NCBI GenBank assembly: GCA_051009575.1
Contig: JBPCWL010000110.1
Span: 1 to 64,000, forward strand
Reading direction: 5' to 3'
DNA from: JAALLB01 sp051009575
GTDB lineage: Bacteria; Pseudomonadota; Alphaproteobacteria; Rhizobiales; Rhizobiaceae
Length of the DNA stretch: 64,000 nucleotides
Below, piece after piece: positions 14,528-22,846 of the stretch. Every line of letters begins with the position of its first letter. Positions within the stretch are counted from its first letter, which is position 1. The notes beneath the pieces were generated by a model. The model searched no databases and was not told the DNA's origin. It saw only the letters and a list, made by a program, of their open reading frames with translations. The position numbers were made by a program, and so were the translations under genes.

Positions 14528-16738
14528 TCAGGCAGCCTTTTTTGCCTTTGCTACCGGAGAAAACCGGGCGTAAAAGGTATCGTTCTTTTTTGCCATATCC
14601 AGCAGCAGGTCATTCACCTTGTACTGCTCACCATATTTGGCTTCGAGGTCCTGGCAAATTTCCACGAATTTTGCGGAACCCATACCGTCGATATAGGACA
14701 ATACACCGCCGGTATAAGGAGCGAAGCCAAATCCGAGAATTGATCCGACATCTGCTTCACGAACATCGGTGACCACGTTTTCCTCAACACAGCGAGCCGC
14801 CTCAAGTGCGATGACTGCCAGGAAACGGTGCTTGATTTCTTCCCGGTCCACAGAATCCGCATCCTGCTGTTCAAACATGTCCTTCAACCCGGGCCACAGG
14901 TGTTTCTTGGCGGGTTTGTCAGGGTATTCATAGAATCCCTTGCCGTTTTTGCGACCAAGCCGGCCATGTTTTTCGACCATTTCATCAAGGAAATCGACGT
15001 GCTGCTTGTCGACTGCGTCATCCCCCATGTCACGAATTGCCTGATGCAAAATCTTGTGCGCAAGATCGATGGCTGTCTCGTCATTGAGCTGCAAGGGACC
15101 AAGCGGCATGCCAACCTGTTTGGCAAGATTTTCTATCATCGCGGCAGGAACACCTTCGTAAAGCATATAATAGGATTCCAGCATGTAGCGCAGGACACAA
15201 CGATTGATGAAGAATCCGCGTGTATCGTTGACGACAATCGGTGTCTTCTTGATTTTGGCGATGTAATCCAAAGCCATTGCAATTGCCTTATCACCGGTTT
15301 CGTTACCCTTGATAACTTCAACCAGCATCATCCGGTCAACTGGTGAAAAGAAATGAATTCCGACAAACTGTTCCGGGCGCTTGGAAAATGCTGCCAGATC
15401 GGAAATTGGAATGGTTGATGTGTTGGAAGCAAAGATTGCATCTTCGGGCATGTGTGCTTCCGCTGCTTCGGTAACGGCTTTCTTGACTTCGGAATCTTCA
15501 AACACTGCCTCGATCACCATATCGACATCGCTGAGTTTCGCATAATCTGCAGTCGCGGTGATGTGGGAAAGCAATGCTTCCTTCTTTTCAGCAGTTGAGC
15601 GTTTTTTTGATATCGCCTTGTCTTCAAGACCCTCAGCATGCTTGACCGCATTGGCCGCAGATTCCTCATCCCGGTCGATTACAACGACTTCAATACCTGC
15701 CTTGGCAGAGACGTAGGCAATTCCCGCGCCCATGAATCCGCCGCCGCCAAGCACGCCAATTTTCTTGATTTCCAGTTCACCAACATTGGCTGGCCTGCGG
15801 GCTCCTTTGTTGAGTTCCTGCATGGAAACAAACAATGTGCGGATCATCATTGCAGCTTCAGTGGACCGCAGTACCTGGGCGAAGTATCTGCTTTCGATCT
15901 TGAGAGCGGTATCAAAGGGAACCAGCATGCCTTCATAAACACATTTCATGATTGCACGGGCACCCGGATAATTGTCCTGGGTCTCGCGCCGGTAGATTGC
16001 ATTGGCAGGTGGGAACAACTGGAAACCGGCAGGAGAATAAACAAGTCCACCGGGGAACTTGTATCCCTTTACATCCCATGGCTGAACACCCTTCAGGCCG
16101 CCGGTGATCAGTTCCTTAGCCTTGGCAACAAGCTCATTTTCCGGCGCAATCTCCGTAACCAGACCCTGCGCCTTCGCTTTTGAAGCGTGCATGTTGCCGC
16201 CCTTGAGCAGCATCTGAAAGGCTTCCTGAGTGTGAATTAACCGCGGCAAACGTTGTGTGCCACCACCGCCAGGAAGCAAACCGACTTTCACTTCCGGAAG
16301 ACCGACTTTACCATTGTCGGCCAAAACCCTGCCGTGGCATGCAAGACAAATCTCGAGACAACCGCCCAGTGCCTGCCCGTTGATGGCAGCGACGAAGGGT
16401 TTGTCTCCGGTTTCCATTTTTCGCAACATCTGGTTGAGCCGGAATGCATTGTCGAAAAGCATCTGTGCAGCTGCTTCAGCATCTTTTGCTTCTTCTTTGC
16501 GGAATTCGCCCAGCATTTGCTGCAACATGGTAAGATCAGCACCGGCGCCAAAGGTTTTCTTGCCGGAAGCGATAACCGCACCCTTTACGGCCTCATCACC
16601 GATGATTGCGTCTATGATTGCGTCTAGTTCTTCCATCACGGAAAGATCGATCACATTCATGGATTTACCTGGCATATCCCAGGTAATGACCGCGATGCCA
16701 TCGCTGTCAGTTTCGATTGTAAAATTCTTGTAAGTCAT
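14528..16738 (-). CDS. fadJ: 3-hydroxyacyl-CoA dehydrogenase / enoyl-CoA hydratase (FadB/FadJ type)
   Basis: A 736-aa bifunctional beta-oxidation enzyme. The N-terminal crotonase domain (about residues 1-200) has the oxyanion segment GKKTFGAGADL and the catalytic Glu region CLEICLACHGRV plus GLPEVKVGLLPGGGG. The NAD domain begins near residue 330 with GVLGGGGFMGAGIA, followed by HFFSPVDRM with the catalytic His. The C-terminal HADH domains follow. It hydrates 2-enoyl-CoA and oxidises the L-3-hydroxyacyl-CoA. AGGAA precedes the ATG. It is the last gene of the operon, 33 bp after the thiolase gene. The symbols fadB and fadJ are both in use for such proteins. Confidence 0.93.
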   Translation of the reverse strand: MTYKNFTIETDSDGIAVITWDMPGKSMNVIDLSVMEELDAIIDAIIGDEAVKGAVIASGKKTFGAGADLTMLQQMLGEFRKEEAKDAEAAAQMLFDNAFRLNQMLRKMETGDKPFVAAINGQALGGCLEICLACHGRVLADNGKVGLPEVKVGLLPGGGGTQRLPRLIHTQEAFQMLLKGGNMHASKAKAQGLVTEIAPENELVAKAKELITGGLKGVQPWDVKGYKFPGGLVYSPAGFQLFPPANAIYRRETQDNYPGARAIMKCVYEGMLVPFDTALKIESRYFAQVLRSTEAAMMIRTLFVSMQELNKGARRPANVGELEIKKIGVLGGGGFMGAGIAYVSAKAGIEVVVIDRDEESAANAVKHAEGLEDKAISKKRSTAEKKEALLSHITATADYAKLSDVDMVIEAVFEDSEVKKAVTEAAEAHMPEDAIFASNTSTIPISDLAAFSKRPEQFVGIHFFSPVDRMMLVEVIKGNETGDKAIAMALDYIAKIKKTPIVVNDTRGFFINRCVLRYMLESYYMLYEGVPAAMIENLAKQVGMPLGPLQLNDETAIDLAHKILHQAIRDMGDDAVDKQHVDFLDEMVEKHGRLGRKNGKGFYEYPDKPAKKHLWPGLKDMFEQQDADSVDREEIKHRFLAVIALEAARCVEENVVTDVREADVGSILGFGFAPYTGGVLSYIDGMGSAKFVEICQDLEAKYGEQYKVNDLLLDMAKKNDTFYARFSPVAKAKKAA

Positions 16739-16771
16739 ATCAGTAATTCCTCGGACTGAAACGGTCGTAAA

Positions 16772-17980
16772 TCAAACGCGCTCAATGATTGTCGCTGTAC
16801 CCATTCCTGCACCAATGCACAGGGTCACCAATGCCGTGCTCTGGTCCCGGCGTTCCAGTTCGTCGAGAACGGTACCCAGGATCATTGCACCGGTTGCGCC
16901 CAGCGGATGGCCCATAGCTATTGCACCGCCGCACACGTTGATTTTGTCATGTGAGATATCGAAGTGCTGCATGTAACGCAGGACGACGGAAGCAAACGCC
17001 TCGTTCAATTCAAAAAGGTCGATATCCTCTAACTTCATTCCCGAGCGTTTGAGCAACTTCTCGGTTACATCAATTGGACCGGTAAGCATCAAGGCAGGAT
17101 CGGAGCCGATATTAGCGAACGCGCGAATTTTGGCACGAGGCTTTATTCCAAGTTTCTTGCCACCTTCTTCGGATCCCAAAAGTACCGCTGCTGCACCGTC
17201 AACAATGCCGGAAGAATTGCCAGCATGATGCACATGAGTGACTGCTTCGACATCAGGATGAGCAGCAATCGCCACGCCGTTGAAGCCGCCCATTTCGCCC
17301 ATCATCACGAAAGATGGGTCGAGTGAAGCCAATGACTGCATGTCGCTTGTCGGGCGCATGTGTTCATCATGGCCCAGAATGGTCAATCCGTTCTGGTCCT
17401 TGACCGGAATTACGGAATTCTTGAATCGCCCCTCTTCCCAGCTTTTGGCGGATCGCTTTTGGCTTTCTACCGAATAGGCGTCCACATCATCACGGGAGAA
17501 CCCGTATTTGGTAGCTATCAGGTCTGCAGAGACACCTTGCGGCATGAAGTAGGCGGGAACGGCGACGGAAGGATCCATCGGCCAGGCGCCACCTGAAGCG
17601 CCAATTCCAACGCGGGACATACTTTCCACACCACCGGCAATGACAATATCATCAGCACCTGAATTTATCTTTGAAGCACCCATGTTGATTGCATCAAGTC
17701 CGGATGCGCAAAAACGGTTGATCTGCATGCCCGGGACACTCGTATCGTATCCGGCTTCAAACACCGCCGAACGGGCAATATCTGATCCCGCTTCCCCGAC
17801 AGGGTCAACGCAACCGAGGATCACATCATCAACCTGGGTTGTATCAATTTCATTGCGATCGCGAACAGCTTCGAGCGTTTTCGCAGACAAACGAACCGCT
17901 GGAACCTCATGAAGGGAACCGTCTTTTTTACCGCGGCCACGCGGGGTTCGAACATGATCATAAATATAGGCTTCGTTCAT
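16772..17980 (-). CDS. fadA: Acetyl-CoA C-acyltransferase (3-ketoacyl-CoA thiolase)
   Basis: A 402-aa thiolase of normal length. The acyl-accepting Cys lies in NRFCASGL, the catalytic His in GGAIAMGHPLGATGA and the second Cys in LCIGAGMGTA. It cleaves 3-ketoacyl-CoA to acetyl-CoA and a shortened acyl-CoA and partners the following FadB-type enzyme. AGGAG lies 8 nt before the ATG. The gene is 18 bp downstream of the GST gene in the same operon. Confidence 0.94.
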   Translation of the reverse strand: MNEAYIYDHVRTPRGRGKKDGSLHEVPAVRLSAKTLEAVRDRNEIDTTQVDDVILGCVDPVGEAGSDIARSAVFEAGYDTSVPGMQINRFCASGLDAINMGASKINSGADDIVIAGGVESMSRVGIGASGGAWPMDPSVAVPAYFMPQGVSADLIATKYGFSRDDVDAYSVESQKRSAKSWEEGRFKNSVIPVKDQNGLTILGHDEHMRPTSDMQSLASLDPSFVMMGEMGGFNGVAIAAHPDVEAVTHVHHAGNSSGIVDGAAAVLLGSEEGGKKLGIKPRAKIRAFANIGSDPALMLTGPIDVTEKLLKRSGMKLEDIDLFELNEAFASVVLRYMQHFDISHDKINVCGGAIAMGHPLGATGAMILGTVLDELERRDQSTALVTLCIGAGMGTATIIERV

Positions 17981-17998
17981 TTTTGCATCTCCTAAAAA

Positions 17999-18634
17999 TC
18001 AGGTAACCGGCCCGGCTGGAAGCAGATCTTCCGGCGGTGCCCAATGAGGTAATTCTTTTATCCGTGCCAACCAAGGTTTGATGCCGGAGTAGTCATCCCA
18101 TGTCACTCCAATGTGATCCGGCCAAAACAAATATCCGCAAATCGAAATATCCGCTAGCGTAGGTTGGCTGGCCGCCATCCAGTCATTTTGCTGAAGATGG
18201 CCGTCAAGCGTTTTGAGCGCACTCATCGCACGGCCTTTCAGGAACTCCGTTTCCGGCTCACCTTCCTTTTTCATGAAACGGCTCATGAAACGGTAGGTTG
18301 CGACATAGCTTGTGAGCTTGTGGTTGTCGAAAAACATCCACCGCATCATTTCGATTTCGTCCTGACGGCTACCGGGAACATATTTGCCAAACCGGTCAGC
18401 CAAATGTAGCAGGATGGCACCTGATTGACTCATTACATGGTCGTTTTGAGTATGATCGATCAAAACCGGCACTTCGCCCATTGAATTGCTCTCGCGGAAA
18501 GCATCACTGCGCGTTTCACCGTTAAAAAAGTCAACCCATTCCGGTGCCCAATCCGCCTCGCAAAGGGATAGCATAAGGGCAGCCTTGTAGGCGTTACCGG
18601 ATTCAACGAAACATTTGAGGGTATAATCCGTCAT
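17999..18634 (-). CDS. Glutathione S-transferase family protein inside the beta-oxidation operon
   Basis: A 211-aa GST-fold protein. The N-terminal thioredoxin-like half has the cis-Pro segment MGEVPVLID and the glutathione-binding SQSGAI; the C-terminal half is all-helical. The start overlaps the DUF1330 stop by 1 bp (TAATG), so the genes are translationally coupled. Its place between acyl-CoA dehydrogenase and thiolase genes suggests a role in handling electrophilic by-products or a redox-sensitive step, but that is inference. Confidence 0.85.
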   Translation of the reverse strand: MTDYTLKCFVESGNAYKAALMLSLCEADWAPEWVDFFNGETRSDAFRESNSMGEVPVLIDHTQNDHVMSQSGAILLHLADRFGKYVPGSRQDEIEMMRWMFFDNHKLTSYVATYRFMSRFMKKEGEPETEFLKGRAMSALKTLDGHLQQNDWMAASQPTLADISICGYLFWPDHIGVTWDDYSGIKPWLARIKELPHWAPPEDLLPAGPVT

Positions 18635-18945
18635 TAGTTTTCGACGCCTTCAAGCAGGATAATGTGCGCGTTTGAAACTGCAGTGCGGTTTTTCTTCGCT
18701 TGCTCATAGATTTCGGAGTTGTAGCAGGCCTTGGCATCTTCAAGGGAATTGAATTCAATCACCACATGGCGGGTTCCAAGATCGCCACCTTCAGCAGTGA
18801 CAAAGGAACCGCCCCGGGCCAGAAACTTTGCATTGTATTTCTGAAACGCTGGCCCAGCACCGGCGACATAAGCCTTGTAGGCATCTGATTGAAAGTTTGT
18901 GGCATCTTCAGAAGATACGTGTGCAATCCAGTAGGCTTTGGGCAT
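18634..18945 (-). CDS. DUF1330 family protein
   Basis: A 103-aa dimeric ferredoxin-like fold protein. The conserved core is RHVVIEFNSLEDAKACYNS, typical of DUF1330 (NIPSNAP-related alpha/beta barrel dimers). No catalytic role is established for the family. AAGGATA lies upstream of the ATG. It is in an operon between acyl-CoA dehydrogenase and GST genes with 11-bp or shorter gaps, so a role in fatty-acid or dicarboxylate breakdown is likely but unproven. Confidence 0.85.
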   Translation of the reverse strand: MPKAYWIAHVSSEDATNFQSDAYKAYVAGAGPAFQKYNAKFLARGGSFVTAEGGDLGTRHVVIEFNSLEDAKACYNSEIYEQAKKNRTAVSNAHIILLEGVEN

Positions 18946-18956
18946 GGTCTGTATCC

Positions 18957-20123
18957 TTACAACGTTCTTGAAATCAGGATTTTCATAACTTCGTTTGTAC
19001 CGCCATAAATGCGCTGGACACGTGCATCACGGAACATGCGGGCAATTGGATACTCATTCATGTACCCATAGCCACCAAACATCTGCAGACATTGATCCAT
19101 AACCTTTCCCTGAAGGTCAGTCAGAAGGTATTTCGCCATTGAGGCTGTCGCTGTATCCAGCTTTCCTTGCAAGTGTTGGACTACACAATGATTGACAAAT
19201 GCCTTCGCCATAGTGGCTTCGGATTTCAACTCTGCCAATTTGAACTGAGTGTTCTGGAATTCGATGATTGCCTTGCCGAATGCCTTGCGTTCCTTCACAT
19301 ATTCAATGGTCAGGGCAAGCGCGAGTTCAATCGCAGCCATCGCCTGATTGGCAATGATGAGACGCTCTTGTGGCAGTTCATTCATCATGTGAAAGAAACC
19401 CTGGCCCTCTTCAGTTCCCAGCAGGTTGGATGTCGGAACCTTAACATCATTAAAGAACAACTCCGATGTATCATTCGCCTTGTAGCCGATCTTGTCGAGA
19501 TTGCGGCCCCGCTCAAAACCCTCGATTTCGTCGGTCTCGATCACGATCAATGATGTGCCTTTGGCCCCTTTGTCCGGGTCTGTCTTGGTAACCAGAACAA
19601 TCAGATTGGCATTCTGTCCGTTCGTAATGAAGGTCTTGGAGCCGTTTATGCGATATTGGTTGCCATCCCTGACGGCAGTTGTCTTAACACCCTGCAAATC
19701 CGATCCTGCCGCAGGTTCAGTCATTGCGATTGCGCCAATCAGTTCACCACTGGCCATGCGCGGCAGCCACCTCTGTTTTTGCTCCTCGGAGCCATAATGA
19801 AGTATGTAGGGAACAACAATTCCCGAATGCAGCGCAATACCGAAACCATCCACTCCGTGATGTCCAATGGCTTCTATAATGGCGGCTTCATGCGCATAGG
19901 TTCCGCCTGCACCGCCGTATTCTTCGGGTACTGAGGCGCACAAAAGACCGTTTTCTCCAGCTTTTTCCCATTGGGAGCGGGGAACGATTTCGTCTTTTTC
20001 ATACTGATCGTAATTGGGAGCAATTTCGTTTTCCATGAACCGGTTTGCCATGTCGGAGACGAGGGAAACCTCTTCATCCATCCATTCGGGTCTGGGAAAC
20101 GAAAGGACTTCTGCTGCACTCAT
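18957..20123 (-). CDS. Acyl-CoA dehydrogenase
   Basis: A 388-aa FAD flavoprotein with the classic acyl-CoA dehydrogenase layout. AIAMTEPAAGSDL and ITNGQNAN form the FAD and substrate site. RDARVQRIYGGTNEVM ends the protein, with Glu378 as the catalytic base. It introduces the trans-2 double bond into acyl-CoA and passes electrons to ETF. GGGAG precedes the ATG. Together with the 598-aa enzyme upstream it gives the operon two dehydrogenases, probably of different chain length. Confidence 0.93.
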   Translation of the reverse strand: MSAAEVLSFPRPEWMDEEVSLVSDMANRFMENEIAPNYDQYEKDEIVPRSQWEKAGENGLLCASVPEEYGGAGGTYAHEAAIIEAIGHHGVDGFGIALHSGIVVPYILHYGSEEQKQRWLPRMASGELIGAIAMTEPAAGSDLQGVKTTAVRDGNQYRINGSKTFITNGQNANLIVLVTKTDPDKGAKGTSLIVIETDEIEGFERGRNLDKIGYKANDTSELFFNDVKVPTSNLLGTEEGQGFFHMMNELPQERLIIANQAMAAIELALALTIEYVKERKAFGKAIIEFQNTQFKLAELKSEATMAKAFVNHCVVQHLQGKLDTATASMAKYLLTDLQGKVMDQCLQMFGGYGYMNEYPIARMFRDARVQRIYGGTNEVMKILISRTL

Positions 20124-20133
20124 GGAATTCTCC

Positions 20134-21930
20134 CTAGAAGGCTTCTGCGTCCAATGCCATCATGCTCTCCGAACCGCTCTGGATACGGGCAAGATGGGCA
20201 GCGCATTCAGGCATCACACGATCCATGAAATAGCGACCGGTCATCAGCTTGTTTTCATGAAATTCCGATGATCCATTTGCACCTTCCGCTAGTGCTTCCT
20301 GTGACTTTTCTGCCATAAGGCCCCACATGTAGCCAAGGGCAACGAGGCCGAACAAGTGCATGAAATCCATCGAAGCAGCACCCGCGTTGTTCGGGTTCTT
20401 CATGCCGTTTTGCATCAACCACATGGTAGCCGCTTCCAGTGCCTTCACCCCTTCACGAACCGGTTTCGTAAACGGCTGCATTTCCTCATTGTCCATGTGC
20501 TTCTTGGTAAAGGCGTTCACTTCTTCCATGAAAGCTCGCATTGCGCGGCCACCATCTTTTGGCAGTTTGCGTCCGACCAGGTCGAGTGCTTGGATGCCGT
20601 TTGCACCCTCATATATCTGGGCAATTCGGGCATCGCGGACAAACTGGCTCATGCCCCATTCCTCGATATAGCCATGTCCGCCAAAGACCTGTTGGGCATT
20701 GACGCAGTTTTGAAAGCCAATATCAGTCAGTACACCTTTGACAATCGGTGTGAGGAGCCCCATCAGGTCATCAGCTGCTTCACGGTCCTCATCGTTGAGG
20801 CCGCGATGGGAAATGTCTCCTTTGAGCGCTGTCCACAACATCAGGGCGCGAGCGGCCTCGTTGAAGGACTTGATGTTCAACAGCATGCGTCGGATGTCGG
20901 GATGCACCAGTAGCGGGTCAGCTTTTTTGTCAGGCTCAGCTGGTCCGGTCAACGCCCGGCCCTGAATGCGTTCCTTAGCGTAAATTGCTGCATTCTGATA
21001 AGCAGCTTCAGATTGCGCAAGGCCCTGAAGCCCGACACCCAGGCGTGCTTCGTTCATCATGATAAACATGGCTTTGAGACCACTGTTTTCTTCACCAATC
21101 AGATATCCAACTGCATCGTCATAATTGAGGACACAGGTTGAATTCGCATGAATACCCATCTTTTCCTCTATAGAACCGCAGGAAACTCCATTGCGCTCCC
21201 CCAGGGAACCATCATCGGCAACGTGATATTTGGGAACCACAAACAGGGAGATGCCCTTGACCCCGTCAGGCGCACCCTCAATGCGCGCCAAAACCAGGTG
21301 AATGATGTTTTCGGACAGATCATGTTCGCCGGCGGAAATGAAAATTTTCTGACCCGAAATCTTGTAGGAACCATCGCTCTGGGGGGTGGCTTTCGTCCGC
21401 AACAGTCCAAGATCAGTACCGCAATGGGGCTCGGTCAGGTTCATGGTGCCAGTCCAGGCACCTTCGATCATTTTCGGCAGATGCTTCTGTTTGATATCAG
21501 CGGATCCGTGAACCTGAATCGCTGCAATCGCTCCTTGGGTCAGACCGGGATACATCGCAAATGCCTGGTTGGAAGATGACAGGTATTCTCCGACCGCTGT
21601 GTGCAGCGTGTAAGGGAGGCCCTGACCGCCGTATTCCGGATCGGCAGCAAGACCCATCCATCCGCCCTCGCGATAGGCATTATAAGCTTCCTTGAAGCCC
21701 TTCGGCGTTGTGACAGTTCCATCATCGTGACGGATACAACCTTCTTGATCTCCAGAAAGGTTGATCGGCTGCATGATTTCTTCGCACATACGGGCAGCTT
21801 CGCCCAATATTGCCTCAACCATATCAGGTGTGGCTTCTTCGAATCCGGGAAGATTGTTGTAACGGTCGATGTTCAGTACATCGTTCAAGACATAAAGCGT
21901 TTCACTAACGGGAGCGGTGTAGCTGGGCAT
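20134..21930 (-). CDS. Acyl-CoA dehydrogenase, long (about 600 aa) C-terminally extended form
   Basis: A 598-aa protein. The acyl-CoA dehydrogenase core contains MNLTEPHCGTDLGLL and ISAGEHDLSENI, and FVRDARIAQIYEGANGIQALDL holds the catalytic Glu. A further helical C-terminal domain of about 120 residues follows, as in the FadE5/DmdC-type group. It is the first gene of the beta-oxidation operon, with GAGGAGG before the ATG. A perfect 14-bp palindrome lies 104 bp upstream. It probably handles longer acyl chains; DmdC-like activity on methylmercaptopropionyl-CoA is an alternative that sequence alone cannot exclude. Confidence 0.92.
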   Translation of the reverse strand: MPSYTAPVSETLYVLNDVLNIDRYNNLPGFEEATPDMVEAILGEAARMCEEIMQPINLSGDQEGCIRHDDGTVTTPKGFKEAYNAYREGGWMGLAADPEYGGQGLPYTLHTAVGEYLSSSNQAFAMYPGLTQGAIAAIQVHGSADIKQKHLPKMIEGAWTGTMNLTEPHCGTDLGLLRTKATPQSDGSYKISGQKIFISAGEHDLSENIIHLVLARIEGAPDGVKGISLFVVPKYHVADDGSLGERNGVSCGSIEEKMGIHANSTCVLNYDDAVGYLIGEENSGLKAMFIMMNEARLGVGLQGLAQSEAAYQNAAIYAKERIQGRALTGPAEPDKKADPLLVHPDIRRMLLNIKSFNEAARALMLWTALKGDISHRGLNDEDREAADDLMGLLTPIVKGVLTDIGFQNCVNAQQVFGGHGYIEEWGMSQFVRDARIAQIYEGANGIQALDLVGRKLPKDGGRAMRAFMEEVNAFTKKHMDNEEMQPFTKPVREGVKALEAATMWLMQNGMKNPNNAGAASMDFMHLFGLVALGYMWGLMAEKSQEALAEGANGSSEFHENKLMTGRYFMDRVMPECAAHLARIQSGSESMMALDAEAF

Positions 21931-22033
21931 TTGGTTTCCTCCTCAAGAAACTCTCAGCGGTAGATTATTAAACCAATATAGAACTGTGTGGCCAATTGTT
22001 CAGCAACACAATCCCAAATGGGATAGCAAATTC

Positions 22034-22047
22034 TTACGTTAACGTAA
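22034..22047. promoter_or_regulatory. Perfect palindrome TTACGTTAACGTAA upstream of the beta-oxidation operon
   Basis: A 14-bp perfect palindrome, 104-117 bp upstream of the first acyl-CoA dehydrogenase start and 87 bp from the end of the MerR gene. It closely resembles operators described for LiuR-type MerR regulators of acyl-CoA and branched-chain catabolism. The neighbouring MerR protein is the obvious candidate to bind it. Confidence 0.65.
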
Positions 22048-22133
22048 ATGTCAAAATAAAAAATGCAATAGGTTGTGACAATTTGGCCGTACAAATTGAG
22101 GGAAAATTGGCTAACGGCTTGGAACTGAAAGTT

Positions 22134-22568
22134 TTACATCAACTCTTCAATGAGCGTTGTTGCACTCTGGACATCTGAAATAGCCCGCTCAATGTCTACT
22201 TTTTGAGATTGTAGAACTTTCAATTGCTGCGACAGTTTTTCAAGAATGGATTTGGATCCACCTTCAATTTGCTCGTTGTCGTAAAGCAGTAGCATTTCTT
22301 CTATGTCAACCAGAGAAAACCCTAGCCTTTTGATCAGCAGGATTACTTTCAATCGTTTCCGGTCGGTACGTGTATACAAACGAGTAGACCCGGAACGCTT
22401 CGGATGAAGAAGGCCCCGATCTTCATAAAATCGCAGGGTCCGCAAGCTCACGTTAAAGCTGCGTGCCAAATCTCCAATTCGATAGTATTCTTTTTTTTCA
22501 GGATCATCGCATGGGATGACTCCCGACAGTTTTTCAAGAACATTCTTAGCTGTAGCTAGTTCAGCCAT
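22134..22568 (-). CDS. MerR-family regulator, probable controller of the beta-oxidation operon
   Basis: A 144-aa protein. After a 25-residue N-terminal extension comes the MerR winged helix (YYRIGDLARSFNVSLRTLRFYEDRGLL), then the dimerisation coiled coil (about residues 100-144). There is no Cys-rich metal site, so it is not a metal sensor. It fits the group of MerR proteins that sense acyl-CoA-type ligands. It is on the same strand as, and directly upstream of, the operon it probably controls through the palindrome at 22034-22047. Confidence 0.85.
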   Translation of the reverse strand: MAELATAKNVLEKLSGVIPCDDPEKKEYYRIGDLARSFNVSLRTLRFYEDRGLLHPKRSGSTRLYTRTDRKRLKVILLIKRLGFSLVDIEEMLLLYDNEQIEGGSKSILEKLSQQLKVLQSQKVDIERAISDVQSATTLIEELM

Positions 22569-22846
22569 AATTCTAAATCCGTAAATTGCCCCAATGGGAA
22601 TGCGTTAGCATAGTTAAAATCAATTTTAAACAGGCTCCGTTAGAACTCCATGAATACGTGGATAATGTGATCAGCTTTGTGAATAATTAATTGGGTGCCG
22701 AAAAAAGTGTTAACGCGCAAACATCAAGGAGTGAATCTGGCTCAAAAGCCGGAAATTAACGCATTGTTTACCCTGATTTGTGAAAGCTGTTGTGTATCTT
22801 TCCGATTCTATCCGGAGGCATACATATTGAAACCGGACCTTTGTTC
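22569..22846. promoter_or_regulatory. Divergent promoter region, MerR gene / podJ-like gene
   Basis: About 280 bp without a gene. It contains an AT-rich inverted repeat TTAAAAT-CA-ATTTTAA at 22614-22629, 46 bp before the MerR start, possibly an operator or an UP-type element. A strong GGAGG at about 22816-22820 faces no in-frame ATG at a normal distance (see the podJ-like gene). Confidence 0.4.

Noticed and set aside
15638..16183. Plus-strand 181-codon frame
   Set aside because: Antisense to the fadB-type gene, whose reading frame shows clear crotonase and dehydrogenase motifs.
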